6,435 nucleotides of DNA from Bordetella parapertussis (lineage in GTDB: Bacteria > Pseudomonadota > Gammaproteobacteria > Burkholderiales > SG8-41), in assembly GCA_945863085.1 (NCBI GenBank), contig CAMBCD010000159.1:1-6435 (forward strand). The letters run 5' to 3'. The notes under the pieces are model-generated. The model was not told the origin of the DNA. It worked only from the letters and a program-made list of their open reading frames with translations, and made no database searches. How positions within the stretch are numbered: the stretch's first letter is position 1; each line of letters opens with the position of its first letter. The position numbers were made by a program, and so were the translations under genes. Shown here one piece after another: positions 1-5,774 of the stretch.

Positions 1-1
1 C

Positions 2-88
2 GAGACCGAAATCCCCGATGATGAAGCCGAAAAAATCACCACCGTGCAGCAGGCTTCTGATTACATCAAGTCACACCTGAAGGCGTAA
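2..88 (+). CDS. acpP: Acyl carrier protein, C-terminal end (partial)
   Basis: Only the last 28 codons and the TAA stop lie in the window; the frame is open from base 2. The peptide begins ETEIPDDEAEKITTVQQA and ends in a YIKSHLKA tail. This matches helix III, the preceding loop and helix IV of bacterial AcpP, whose E. coli version has the near-identical stretch EIPDEEAEKITTVQ. AcpP is the small acidic cytoplasmic protein that carries growing acyl chains on a phosphopantetheine arm. The serine that receives the arm (in the DSL motif) lies upstream of the window and cannot be checked. The next gene is fabF, as in the E. coli fab cluster, which supports the fatty-acid role rather than a polyketide carrier protein. 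Identification is firm, although the start is missing. Confidence 0.95.
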   Translation, partial: ETEIPDDEAEKITTVQQASDYIKSHLKA

Positions 89-103
89 TCTGTAAGTATA
101 GGT

Positions 104-129
104 GCGGCGGAAGGTTTCCCTTCCGCTGC
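104..129 (+). promoter_or_regulatory. Stem-loop after acpP (no T-tract)
   Basis: Bases 104-114 pair with 119-129 to give an 11-bp stem with one G-T wobble (106/127) and a TTTC loop. It starts 15 bases after the acpP stop. No run of T follows, so it is not a textbook intrinsic terminator. By position it could protect the 3' end of an abundant acpP transcript or weaken read-through into fabF. The pairing is seen directly; the role is inferred. Confidence 0.5.
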
Positions 130-145
130 CGTCAATCTCACAGCA

Positions 146-165
146 GGGAGCGCAACCGCGCTCCC
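146..165 (+). promoter_or_regulatory. Stem-loop just upstream of fabF
   Basis: Bases 146-153 (GGGAGCGC) pair perfectly with 158-165 (GCGCTCCC), leaving an AACC loop. The hairpin ends 14 bases before the fabF ATG. The only purine-rich Shine-Dalgarno-like run in this leader (GGGAG, 146-150) is buried in the stem and is about 30 bases from the ATG, too far to act normally. The 14 bases after the stem are AT-rich and unpaired. It may act as an mRNA stabiliser, attenuator or standby site; the sequence does not decide which. Confidence 0.45.
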
Positions 166-179
166 TCCGCATTTAAAAC

Positions 180-1427
180 ATGCCGCGTCCAACCACCCGC
201 AGAGTCGTCGTGACCGGACTGGGGATCATTTCCCCGGTCGGGATCGGCCTGACCGAATCCTGGTCGAACATTACCGCCGGCAAATCCGGCATTACCAAGG
301 TCACCCGCTTTGATGCCTCCGGGTATCCCTCGCAGATTGCCGGCGAAGTCAAAGGTTTTGACCCGGCGCAGTATCTGCCGGTAAAGGAAGCACGGCGCTT
401 CGACACCTTCATACACTATGGTCAGGCAGCCGGCAGTGATGCCATCAAGTACGCCGGACTGGACCTCGACAAGCTCAATCGCGAGATGATCGGCGTGTGC
501 ATCGGCTCCGGCATCGGCGGTCTGCCGCTGATCGAGGAAACACACAACGCGCTGCTGGCAGGCGGACCGCGCAAGATTTCACCGTTTTTTGTGCCGGGCT
601 CGATCATCAACATGATCTCCGGCCAGTTGTCGATCATGTACAAGCTGCAGGGGCCGAACATTGCGGTGGTCACTGCCTGCACCACGGCCAACCACAGCAT
701 CGGTGAAGCCGGCCGGCTGATCGAATACGGAGATGCCGACATCATGATTGCCGGCGGCGCCGAATCCACCGTTTCCCCGCTGGGCATCGGCGGTTTCTGT
801 GCCGCCCGCGCGTTGTCATCGCGCAACGATGACCCGGCCGCAGCCAGCCGCCCCTGGGACAGGGACCGCGATGGTTTTGTGATGGGCGAGGGCGCCGGCG
901 TGCTGGTGCTTGAAGAGTATGAACATGCCAAAAAACGCGGTGCGCGGATTTACTGTGAACTGGCAGGCTACGGACTGAGTGCGGACGCCCACCACATCAC
1001 GGCGCCCTGCGAAGACGGTGCAGGTGCGGTGCGCTGCATGAATCACGCGTTGCGCAACGCCAGCATCAGCCACGATCAGGTCGATTACATCAATGCCCAC
1101 GGCACTTCGACCCCGCTGGGTGATATTGCCGAAACGATTGCGGTCAAAAACTGCTTTGGCGCTCATGCCAAAAAGCTGGCAGTCAGCTCGACCAAGTCGA
1201 TGACCGGTCATTGGCTGGGCGCAGCCGGCGGCATCGAAGCGGTGTTTTCGGTGCTGGCGATCCGCGACCAGGTTGCACCACCCACCATCAACCTGGTCAA
1301 CCAGGATCCGCAGTGCGATCTGGATTACGTACCGAACACTGCGCGCCCGATGAAAATCGATGTCGCGCTTTCCAATTCCTTCGGCTTCGGCGGCACCAAC
1401 GGCAGTCTGGTGTTCCGCAAGATCTGA
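180..1427 (+). CDS. fabF: 3-oxoacyl-ACP synthase II (KAS II)
   Basis: FabF condenses malonyl-ACP with acyl-ACP, losing CO2, in each elongation round of type II fatty acid synthesis. In E. coli it also controls the temperature-dependent step from palmitoleate to cis-vaccenate. The 415-residue product matches the family length (E. coli 413). It opens with the typical RRVVVTGLGIISPVG strand. The catalytic set is complete: nucleophile Cys167 in VVTACTT, His307 in NAHGTSTPLGD, Lys339 and His344 in TKSMTGHWLGAAG. The C-terminal SNSFGFGGTN glycine loop is at 398-407. Small departures from the E. coli pattern are CTTANHSIG after the cysteine (Ala170 where E. coli has Gly) and Trp345 after the active-site histidine. 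The start is chosen because the family motif begins within eight residues of it; no Shine-Dalgarno sequence precedes it. acpP is 91 bases upstream, so enzyme and carrier sit together. FabB is the nearest alternative, but length and acpP context favour FabF. Confidence 0.96.
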   Translation: MPRPTTRRVVVTGLGIISPVGIGLTESWSNITAGKSGITKVTRFDASGYPSQIAGEVKGFDPAQYLPVKEARRFDTFIHYGQAAGSDAIKYAGLDLDKLNREMIGVCIGSGIGGLPLIEETHNALLAGGPRKISPFFVPGSIINMISGQLSIMYKLQGPNIAVVTACTTANHSIGEAGRLIEYGDADIMIAGGAESTVSPLGIGGFCAARALSSRNDDPAAASRPWDRDRDGFVMGEGAGVLVLEEYEHAKKRGARIYCELAGYGLSADAHHITAPCEDGAGAVRCMNHALRNASISHDQVDYINAHGTSTPLGDIAETIAVKNCFGAHAKKLAVSSTKSMTGHWLGAAGGIEAVFSVLAIRDQVAPPTINLVNQDPQCDLDYVPNTARPMKIDVALSNSFGFGGTNGSLVFRKI

Positions 1428-1433
1428 ATTTCC

Positions 1434-1454
1434 TCTCCGGCATCCTGCCGGGGG
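1434..1454 (+). promoter_or_regulatory. Stem-loop in the fabF-pabC gap
   Basis: Bases 1437-1442 (CCGGCA) pair with 1446-1451 (TGCCGG) around a TCC loop. Three more pairs, two of them G-T, extend the stem to 1434/1454. It lies 6 bases after the fabF stop and about 32 before the pabC start. No T-run follows, so termination is unlikely. It could mark an mRNA processing or stability boundary between the abundant fab message and the low-level pabC message. That role is inferred. Confidence 0.35.
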
Positions 1455-1486
1455 ATGCGGTGGGAGCAACGGACGAAAGCGACGGC

Positions 1487-2314
1487 ATGCCGATGATACT
1501 GGTCGATGGTTTGCCGGCAAACACCGTTCCTGCAGATGACCGAGGTTTTGCCTATGGCGACGGCGTGTTCCGCACGCTGGCCATGCGCCGCGGCCGCGCG
1601 CAGTGGTGGCCGCAGCAGTACGCCAAACTCGCGGCAGACTGCGGCGCACTGCACATTACGCCACCATCTGAATCCGACCTGCTCCGGGATCTCCAGACCA
1701 TTGCTGAGCTTCTGCCGGACTGTGTGCTGCGTATTACCGTGACCCGCGGCAGTGGCGGGCGTGGTTATGCAATCCCCGAAAATCCGCAATCGCGCCGCGT
1801 TGTCTCTGCCAACCCGCTACCGGAATATCCGGCACATTGGCCGGAGCAGGGCATCAGCGTGCGGATATGTGAACTGCGGCTTGCGGCCCAGCCCCGCCTG
1901 GCCGGCATCAAACACCTGAATCGGCTGGAGAACGTGCTGGCCCGCGCCGAGTGGACCGATTCTGCGATTGCCGAAGGCCTGCTGCTGGATGAACCGGGTA
2001 ATGTCATCGAAGGCACGCGCTGCAATGTGTTTATTGTCGAAGACGGCGCGCTGGTAACGCCAGACCTTGCACGTTGCGGTGTGTCCGGCGTGACACGCGA
2101 TCTGGTGATCGCCGCAGCCGGCAGCAATAGCCTGCACTGCCATATCGAGCCGATCAACCGCCAGCGGCTGGAAGCTGCAACGGAAATATTCCTGGTCAAC
2201 AGCCTGGTCGGCGTGTGGCCGGTCGCCGCACTGGAGCAACGCCGCTGGTCTGGCTTCAAGGTCGCACCGCTCGTGCGAAAATGGCTCAATGCGTTCGATC
2301 ATCCACTTCATTAA
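1487..2314 (+). CDS. pabC: Aminodeoxychorismate lyase (class IV PLP enzyme)
   Basis: PabC splits 4-amino-4-deoxychorismate into pyruvate and p-aminobenzoate, the aromatic precursor of folate, in the cytoplasm. The 275-residue product has the class IV aminotransferase fold signs in order: MILVDG N-terminus, DDRGFAYGDGVFRT (17-30), the PLP-binding Lys142 in AGIKHLNRLENV, Glu175 in VIEGTRCNVF (pyridine-nitrogen contact in this fold), and GVSGVTRD (198-205) of the phosphate-binding region. E. coli PabC has 269 residues. The reading frame is open from 1211, but the part before 1487 runs through fabF and does not resemble the family. ATG 1487 or ATG 1493 fits the N-terminus; 1487 is preferred because a GAAAG run sits 7 bases upstream. 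Branched-chain or D-amino-acid aminotransferases share the fold, but the position between fabF and mltG points to PabC. Its 3' end overlaps mltG by 26 bases. Confidence 0.9.
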   Translation: MPMILVDGLPANTVPADDRGFAYGDGVFRTLAMRRGRAQWWPQQYAKLAADCGALHITPPSESDLLRDLQTIAELLPDCVLRITVTRGSGGRGYAIPENPQSRRVVSANPLPEYPAHWPEQGISVRICELRLAAQPRLAGIKHLNRLENVLARAEWTDSAIAEGLLLDEPGNVIEGTRCNVFIVEDGALVTPDLARCGVSGVTRDLVIAAAGSNSLHCHIEPINRQRLEAATEIFLVNSLVGVWPVAALEQRRWSGFKVAPLVRKWLNAFDHPLH

Positions 2315-3299
2315 ATTCCTGTTCTGGTCCGGTTTTCTGCTGGCGCTGGCAGGCGCGGCCGGACTCTATTACTACGCGCATCACGAATTGCGGCTGGCGC
2401 CGTCGCCCGTGACCTTCGAATTGCGCCCGGGCAGCAGCCTCAGAGCGGTGACCACCCAGCTCGCAAAAACAGGGGTGATCAGCCAGCCGGAACTGTTCGA
2501 GATATTGGCACGGGTGCTTGGCGAGTCCGCGAAACTCAAGGCAGGTAATTACGAATTCTCGCCGCCGCTGACGCCACTGGGCCTGCTGCAGCGGATGACC
2601 CGCGGCGATGTGACCCTGGTCGCGGTCACCTTTGTCGAGGGCTGGACGTTCAAGCAGATGCGCAAGGCGCTGCAGGACAACCCGAAAGTCCGCGCTGAAA
2701 CGGCTGCCATGACGGAAACCGAATTGCTGGAAAAACTGGAAATCCCCCAGCGATTGGGCGAAGGCTGGTTTTTCCCTGATACCTATCATTTCAGCGAGGG
2801 CACCAGCGACCTCGCCATCCTGCGTCGCGCGCACCAATTGATGGTGCGCCATCTTAACCAGGAATGGGAACGCCGCAGGCCAGGCCTCCCGGTGAAATCG
2901 CCGCAGGAAGCGCTGATCCTTGCTTCGATCGTCGAAAAGGAAACCGGCAAACCGGAAGAACGCGGGCTGGTCGCCGCAGTATTCATCAACCGCTTGCGTA
3001 TCGGCATGCTGTTGCAGACCGATCCGACAGTGATTTATGGCATGGGCGAATCTTTCAACGGCAATATCCGCAAAAGCGATCTGACTACCGATACCCCCTA
3101 CAATACGTACACCCGTGCCGGCCTGCCTCCCACACCCATAGCCATGCCAGGACTTGAAGCTTTGCGTGCAACACTAAATCCAGCACCCAGCGACGCGCTT
3201 TATTTTGTCGCGCGCGGTGACGGCACGTCGAAATTTTCACGTACTCTGGCCGAGCATGAGCGGGCAGTGACCCAGTACCAGCGCCGGGGCCGGAAGTGA
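2289..3299 (+). CDS. mltG: Endolytic murein transglycosylase MltG (YceG family)
   Basis: MltG is an inner-membrane lytic transglycosylase that cuts nascent glycan strands in the periplasm, forming anhydro-MurNAc ends and helping set strand length. The 336-residue product has a short cytoplasmic start ([10 protein letters not shown]), one membrane segment at about residues 8-30, then a periplasmic part. Residues about 40-105 resemble the LysM-like subdomain of the family, and the catalytic domain follows. The key motif LASIVEKET is present, with Glu216 matching the E. coli catalytic Glu218. Other family hallmarks are the [11 protein letters not shown] stretch near 158-168, [11 protein letters not shown] (241-251), [14 protein letters not shown] (271-284) and LYFVARGDG (304-312). 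Length agrees with E. coli (340). The start lies inside the end of pabC with no clear ribosome site, which suggests translational coupling. The stop overlaps the tmk start. Confidence 0.95.
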   Translation: MRSIIHFIKFLFWSGFLLALAGAAGLYYYAHHELRLAPSPVTFELRPGSSLRAVTTQLAKTGVISQPELFEILARVLGESAKLKAGNYEFSPPLTPLGLLQRMTRGDVTLVAVTFVEGWTFKQMRKALQDNPKVRAETAAMTETELLEKLEIPQRLGEGWFFPDTYHFSEGTSDLAILRRAHQLMVRHLNQEWERRRPGLPVKSPQEALILASIVEKETGKPEERGLVAAVFINRLRIGMLLQTDPTVIYGMGESFNGNIRKSDLTTDTPYNTYTRAGLPPTPIAMPGLEALRATLNPAPSDALYFVARGDGTSKFSRTLAEHERAVTQYQRRGRK

Positions 3300-3910
3300 G
3301 CCGCGGCAAATTCATTACGCTGGAAGGCATGGACGGCGCCGGCAAGACCACGCACCTGGAATGGCTGCGTGGAAAACTGGCGGCGCGCGGCATTGCACTG
3401 ACGGTCACTCGGGAACCTGGCGGTACACCTTTGGGCGAAGCACTCCGCAAACTGCTGCTCGACAACCATGACCCACGCCACGCGGATACGGAAGCGCTGC
3501 TGATGTTTGCCGCGCGCCGGGAACATATTGCGCAAGTCATAGAGCCGGCTCTGGCTGCCGGCCATTGCGTGTTATGCGACCGCTTCACCGATGCCACCTA
3601 TGCCTATCAGGCAGGAGGCAGCGGCATGACCTGGGAACGGGTGGCCGAGTTGGAGCGATGGGTGCAGGGGGCCTTGCAGCCCGACCTGACGCTGTATTTT
3701 GATCTTGATCCGGCGGTTGGCCGCGCCCGGGCGCGGCAAGCCCGCGAGCCCGATCGCTTTGAACGGGAAAAACAGGCGTTTTACGAACGGGTGCGGGCCG
3801 CCTATCTGCGCCGGGCCGCTGAGCATCCGCGCCGGATTCGCGTGATTGACGCTTCCCGGACCATTTCCGAGATACAGCTCGAACTTGAAAATATCATTTC
3901 AAGTATTTGA
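3296..3910 (+). CDS. tmk: Thymidylate kinase (dTMP kinase), GTG start
   Basis: Tmk phosphorylates dTMP to dTDP using ATP, the last committed step before dTTP. The 204-residue product shows the P-loop GMDGAGKTT (11-19), the [11 protein letters not shown] motif (38-48), the [12 protein letters not shown] substrate motif (Asp95-Arg96), FDLDP (135-139) and an arginine-rich LID (about 143-158). Arginines in the LID with none inside the P-loop is the E. coli (type II) arrangement. The start is GTG at 3296, inside the GTGA overlap with the mltG stop. The next in-frame ATG is Met12 within the P-loop, so it cannot be the start. The 4-base overlap implies coupled translation with mltG. The last codons (about 3885-3910) become AT-rich and run into the AT-rich spacer. 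Confidence 0.96.
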   Translation: MSRGKFITLEGMDGAGKTTHLEWLRGKLAARGIALTVTREPGGTPLGEALRKLLLDNHDPRHADTEALLMFAARREHIAQVIEPALAAGHCVLCDRFTDATYAYQAGGSGMTWERVAELERWVQGALQPDLTLYFDLDPAVGRARARQAREPDRFEREKQAFYERVRAAYLRRAAEHPRRIRVIDASRTISEIQLELENIISSI

Positions 3911-3986
3911 TTGTAAACATAATTTAAATAAGTCTTTGATTTTAATAAAATACTTTCGATTATCGCATTTAAAGTATTGAATTTTA
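3911..3986. other. AT-rich spacer between tmk and holB
   Basis: This 76-base stretch has only 13 G or C (about 17%), in sharp contrast to the GC-rich genes on both sides. I see no gene in it; stops occur repeatedly. In E. coli tmk and holB are closely packed, so a spacer here is unusual. It holds imperfect direct repeats and an inverted repeat, listed separately. Possible weak sigma-70-like elements are a TTTAAA at 3923-3928 with TAAAAT at 3946-3951 (17-base spacing), and TTGATT at 3936-3941 with GATTAT at 3958-3963 (16-base spacing). In DNA this AT-rich such matches are expected by chance, so an internal holB promoter is only a possibility. Confidence 0.6.
3949..3978 (+). promoter_or_regulatory. 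Inverted repeat just upstream of holB
   Basis: AATACTTT (3949-3956) is the exact reverse complement of AAAGTATT (3971-3978), with 14 bases between. The centre holds a second small palindrome, CGATTATCG (3957-3965). The right arm ends 8 bases before the holB ATG, where a ribosome site would be expected, and no Shine-Dalgarno sequence is present. It may be an operator or an RNA stem that limits holB initiation. The A/T-rich arms would make a weak RNA stem. Confidence 0.35.
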
Positions 3987-4997
3987 ATGACTATCTGGTT
4001 CAAAAATGAGCTTAAAGCTGTGCTGGCGCAAAAAGCGCAGCTCGCGCACGCCCTGCTGATCAAGGGGCCGCGCGGCATCGGCAAACAAGCCTTTGGCATG
4101 GAATTGGCGCAGGCGCTGCTATGCGAAAGCCCGGCAGCGGATGGCGCTGCCTGTGGCCAGTGCAAGGCCTGCAACTGGTTCACCTCGGGGGCTCACCCGG
4201 ATTTCCGCATGTTGGTACCGATCACGGAAGGTGATCCTGAAGTCGAATCCGAAGAAGGTGGTAAAAAAGCTAAGGCCAGTCCCTGGATCAGCATCGAGCA
4301 GGTGCGCGAGCTGCATGATTTCATTTATGTCTCCAGCCACCGCGGCGGGCGCAAAGTGATTCTCGTCTGCCCGGCGGAAGCCCTGAACGTCAATGCGGCG
4401 AATGCGCTGCTGAAAAGTCTCGAAGAACCGCCGGCACTGACCCATTTCATCCTGATCAGCCATCGGCCGCATCGCCTGCCGCGCACCATCATCAGCCGCT
4501 GCCGGCAGCTGAGCCTGCAGCAGCCGGATCGCGCCACGGCACTGGCCTGGCTGGGCGGGCAGGGCGTGGCCGATCCGGAAGTGGCACTGGCCCAGTCGTC
4601 CGGCGCGCCGCTGCTGGCGCTGGCCGCCAGCGAAGGAGATGAACTGGCTGGGCGTCGCGATTTTCTGTCACGCATCGCTCCACCTGACTTCGATCCACTG
4701 GCCATTGCTGAATCGTTTCGAGATCTGCCGCTGGAGCGTTTCATCGGCTGGCTGCAAAAATGGACTTACGACATTGCCGAGCTGCGCATGCTCGGTACCA
4801 TCCGCTTCAATCCGGACCTGGCACGTGAACTGGCGATCATCGCCAAACGCGTCGAGCCGCTGGCGGCGCTGCGCCTGCACCGCAAGCTGGTGCGCGAACA
4901 GCGCAATATCCACCATCCACTGAACGGCCGCCTGTATATTGAAAGCGTGTTGCTGGCCTATGCCGCAGTGGTGAATCCGTCGCGCCAGGCGGCCTGA
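3987..4997 (+). CDS. holB: DNA polymerase III delta' subunit (clamp loader)
   Basis: Delta' is the stator of the clamp-loader complex, which with DnaX and delta opens the beta clamp and places it on primed DNA. The 336-residue product is an AAA+ protein of family length (E. coli 334). Seen in order: HALLIKGPRGIGKQ with the P-loop at 27-34; four zinc-site cysteines at 46, 56, 59 and 62 (E. coli 50, 59, 62, 65); the Walker B region KVILVCPAEALN (123-134); LLKSLEEPP (141-149); and TIISRC (167-172), the SRC motif whose arginine acts on the neighbouring DnaX ATP site. The C-terminal part (about 210-336) is the helical collar domain. A charged stretch at about 81-97 (GDPEVESEEGGKKAKA) lies before the Walker B strand. 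The ATG is fixed because an in-frame TGA lies at 3978-3980. No ribosome site is visible. tatD follows after 5 bases. Confidence 0.95.
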   Translation: MTIWFKNELKAVLAQKAQLAHALLIKGPRGIGKQAFGMELAQALLCESPAADGAACGQCKACNWFTSGAHPDFRMLVPITEGDPEVESEEGGKKAKASPWISIEQVRELHDFIYVSSHRGGRKVILVCPAEALNVNAANALLKSLEEPPALTHFILISHRPHRLPRTIISRCRQLSLQQPDRATALAWLGGQGVADPEVALAQSSGAPLLALAASEGDELAGRRDFLSRIAPPDFDPLAIAESFRDLPLERFIGWLQKWTYDIAELRMLGTIRFNPDLARELAIIAKRVEPLAALRLHRKLVREQRNIHHPLNGRLYIESVLLAYAAVVNPSRQAA

Positions 4998-5002
4998 GCA
5001 CG

Positions 5003-5770
5003 ATGTTGGTTGACTCGCACTGCCATCTTGATTTTCCGGAACTGGCCGGCAACCTGCCCGCAATTCTGGAAACAATGCGTGAAAACGATGTCGGCGCAGC
5101 GCTTTGCGTCAGTGTGACGCTGGACGATTTTCCAAAAGTCCTCGCGCTGGCCGAGCAGCATGAAAACCTTTATGCCTCCGTCGGCGTGCATCCCGATTAT
5201 CCGGATCTGCGCGAACCGACTGTCGCCGAACTGGTCAAACTGGCACGGCATCCGAAGGTGGTCGCGATCGGTGAAACCGGACTGGACTATTACCGGCTGA
5301 CCGGTGGCCTTGAATGGCAGCGTGAACGTTTCCGTGTGCACATTCGTGCGGCCAGGCAAGCCGGCAAGCCGCTGATCATTCATACCCGCTCGGCGTCAGC
5401 TGACACCTTGCGCTTGATGCAGGAAGAGCGGGCAAGTGAGGCGGGCGGGGTGATGCATTGTTTTACCGAAAGCTGGGAAGTAGCGCAGGGCGCTCTCGAA
5501 ATGGACTTCCATATCTCCTTCTCCGGCATCCTGACCTTCAAAAATGCCAAGGACCTGAAGGACGTGGCCCGGCAAGTACCGCTGGATCGATTGTTGGTGG
5601 AAACCGATTCGCCCTATCTGGCTCCGGTGCCGTACCGCGGCAAAACCAACCAGCCGGGGTGGGTCAAACACGTGGCTGAGGAAGTCGCCAGACTGCAAAA
5701 CCGCACATTTGCGGATGTAGCTGCGGCAACCACCAGAAACTTCTTTAAATTATTCAATATAAACAGATAA
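5003..5770 (+). CDS. tatD: TatD/YcfH-family metal-dependent hydrolase (putative DNase)
   Basis: The 255-residue product is a TIM-barrel metallohydrolase of the TatD family. Members act as metal-dependent deoxyribonucleases; the physiological substrate of the copy beside holB (E. coli ycfH) is not well settled. All metal ligands are visible: His6 and His8 in DSHCHLD, Glu91 in GETGLDYY, His127 in IIHTRSA, His152 in MHCFTES, and Asp202 in ETDSPYLAP. His63 in GVHP is also conserved. Length agrees with E. coli YcfH (265). The symbol tatD is used at family level; ycfH is the positional counterpart. It starts 5 bases after the holB stop, without a clear ribosome site, so coupled translation is likely. 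The last 15 codons are AT-rich compared with the body of the gene. In many Pseudomonas and betaproteobacterial genomes a pilZ gene separates holB and tatD; here none fits. Confidence 0.93.
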   Translation: MLVDSHCHLDFPELAGNLPAILETMRENDVGAALCVSVTLDDFPKVLALAEQHENLYASVGVHPDYPDLREPTVAELVKLARHPKVVAIGETGLDYYRLTGGLEWQRERFRVHIRAARQAGKPLIIHTRSASADTLRLMQEERASEAGGVMHCFTESWEVAQGALEMDFHISFSGILTFKNAKDLKDVARQVPLDRLLVETDSPYLAPVPYRGKTNQPGWVKHVAEEVARLQNRTFADVAAATTRNFFKLFNINR

Positions 5771-5774
5771 TTAC

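Larger units (their letters stand above)
3901..3987 (+). repeat. Three imperfect direct repeats around the tmk-holB junction
   Basis: Three related AT-rich words of 16 bases occur in the same orientation. Copy 1 is AAGTATTTGATTGTAA at 3901-3916, copy 2 AAGTCTTTGATTTTAA at 3930-3945, and copy 3 AAGTATTGAATTTTAA at 3972-3987. Copies 1 and 2 agree at 14 of 16 bases; copy 3 fits with one base missing and one added. Copy 1 includes the tmk stop codon and copy 3 ends on the first base of the holB start codon. Copy starts are 29 and 42 bases apart, so they are not a regular tandem array. They could be regulator-binding sites or traces of a local duplication. Part of the likeness may come from base composition alone. 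Confidence 0.4.

Noticed and set aside
104..165. Intrinsic terminator after acpP
   Set aside because: Both stems are strong but neither is followed by a run of T, so a terminator call is not supported; they are listed as stem-loops.
1211..1486. N-terminal extension of pabC into fabF (open frame from 1211)
   Set aside because: The extension reads through the fabF coding region in another frame and does not resemble class IV aminotransferases, which begin close to the MILVDG motif at 1487-1510.
816..1649. Long open frame of 277 codons on the minus strand across fabF and pabC
   Set aside because: It is antisense to two well-supported genes, has low-complexity Arg/Ala-rich sequence typical of GC-rich shadow frames, and shows no family motif.
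5760..5772. Likeness between TAAACATAATT (3914-3924) and TAAACAGATAATT (5760-5772) at two gene junctions
   Set aside because: Short AT-rich words with a two-base gap; chance similarity is the simplest explanation.
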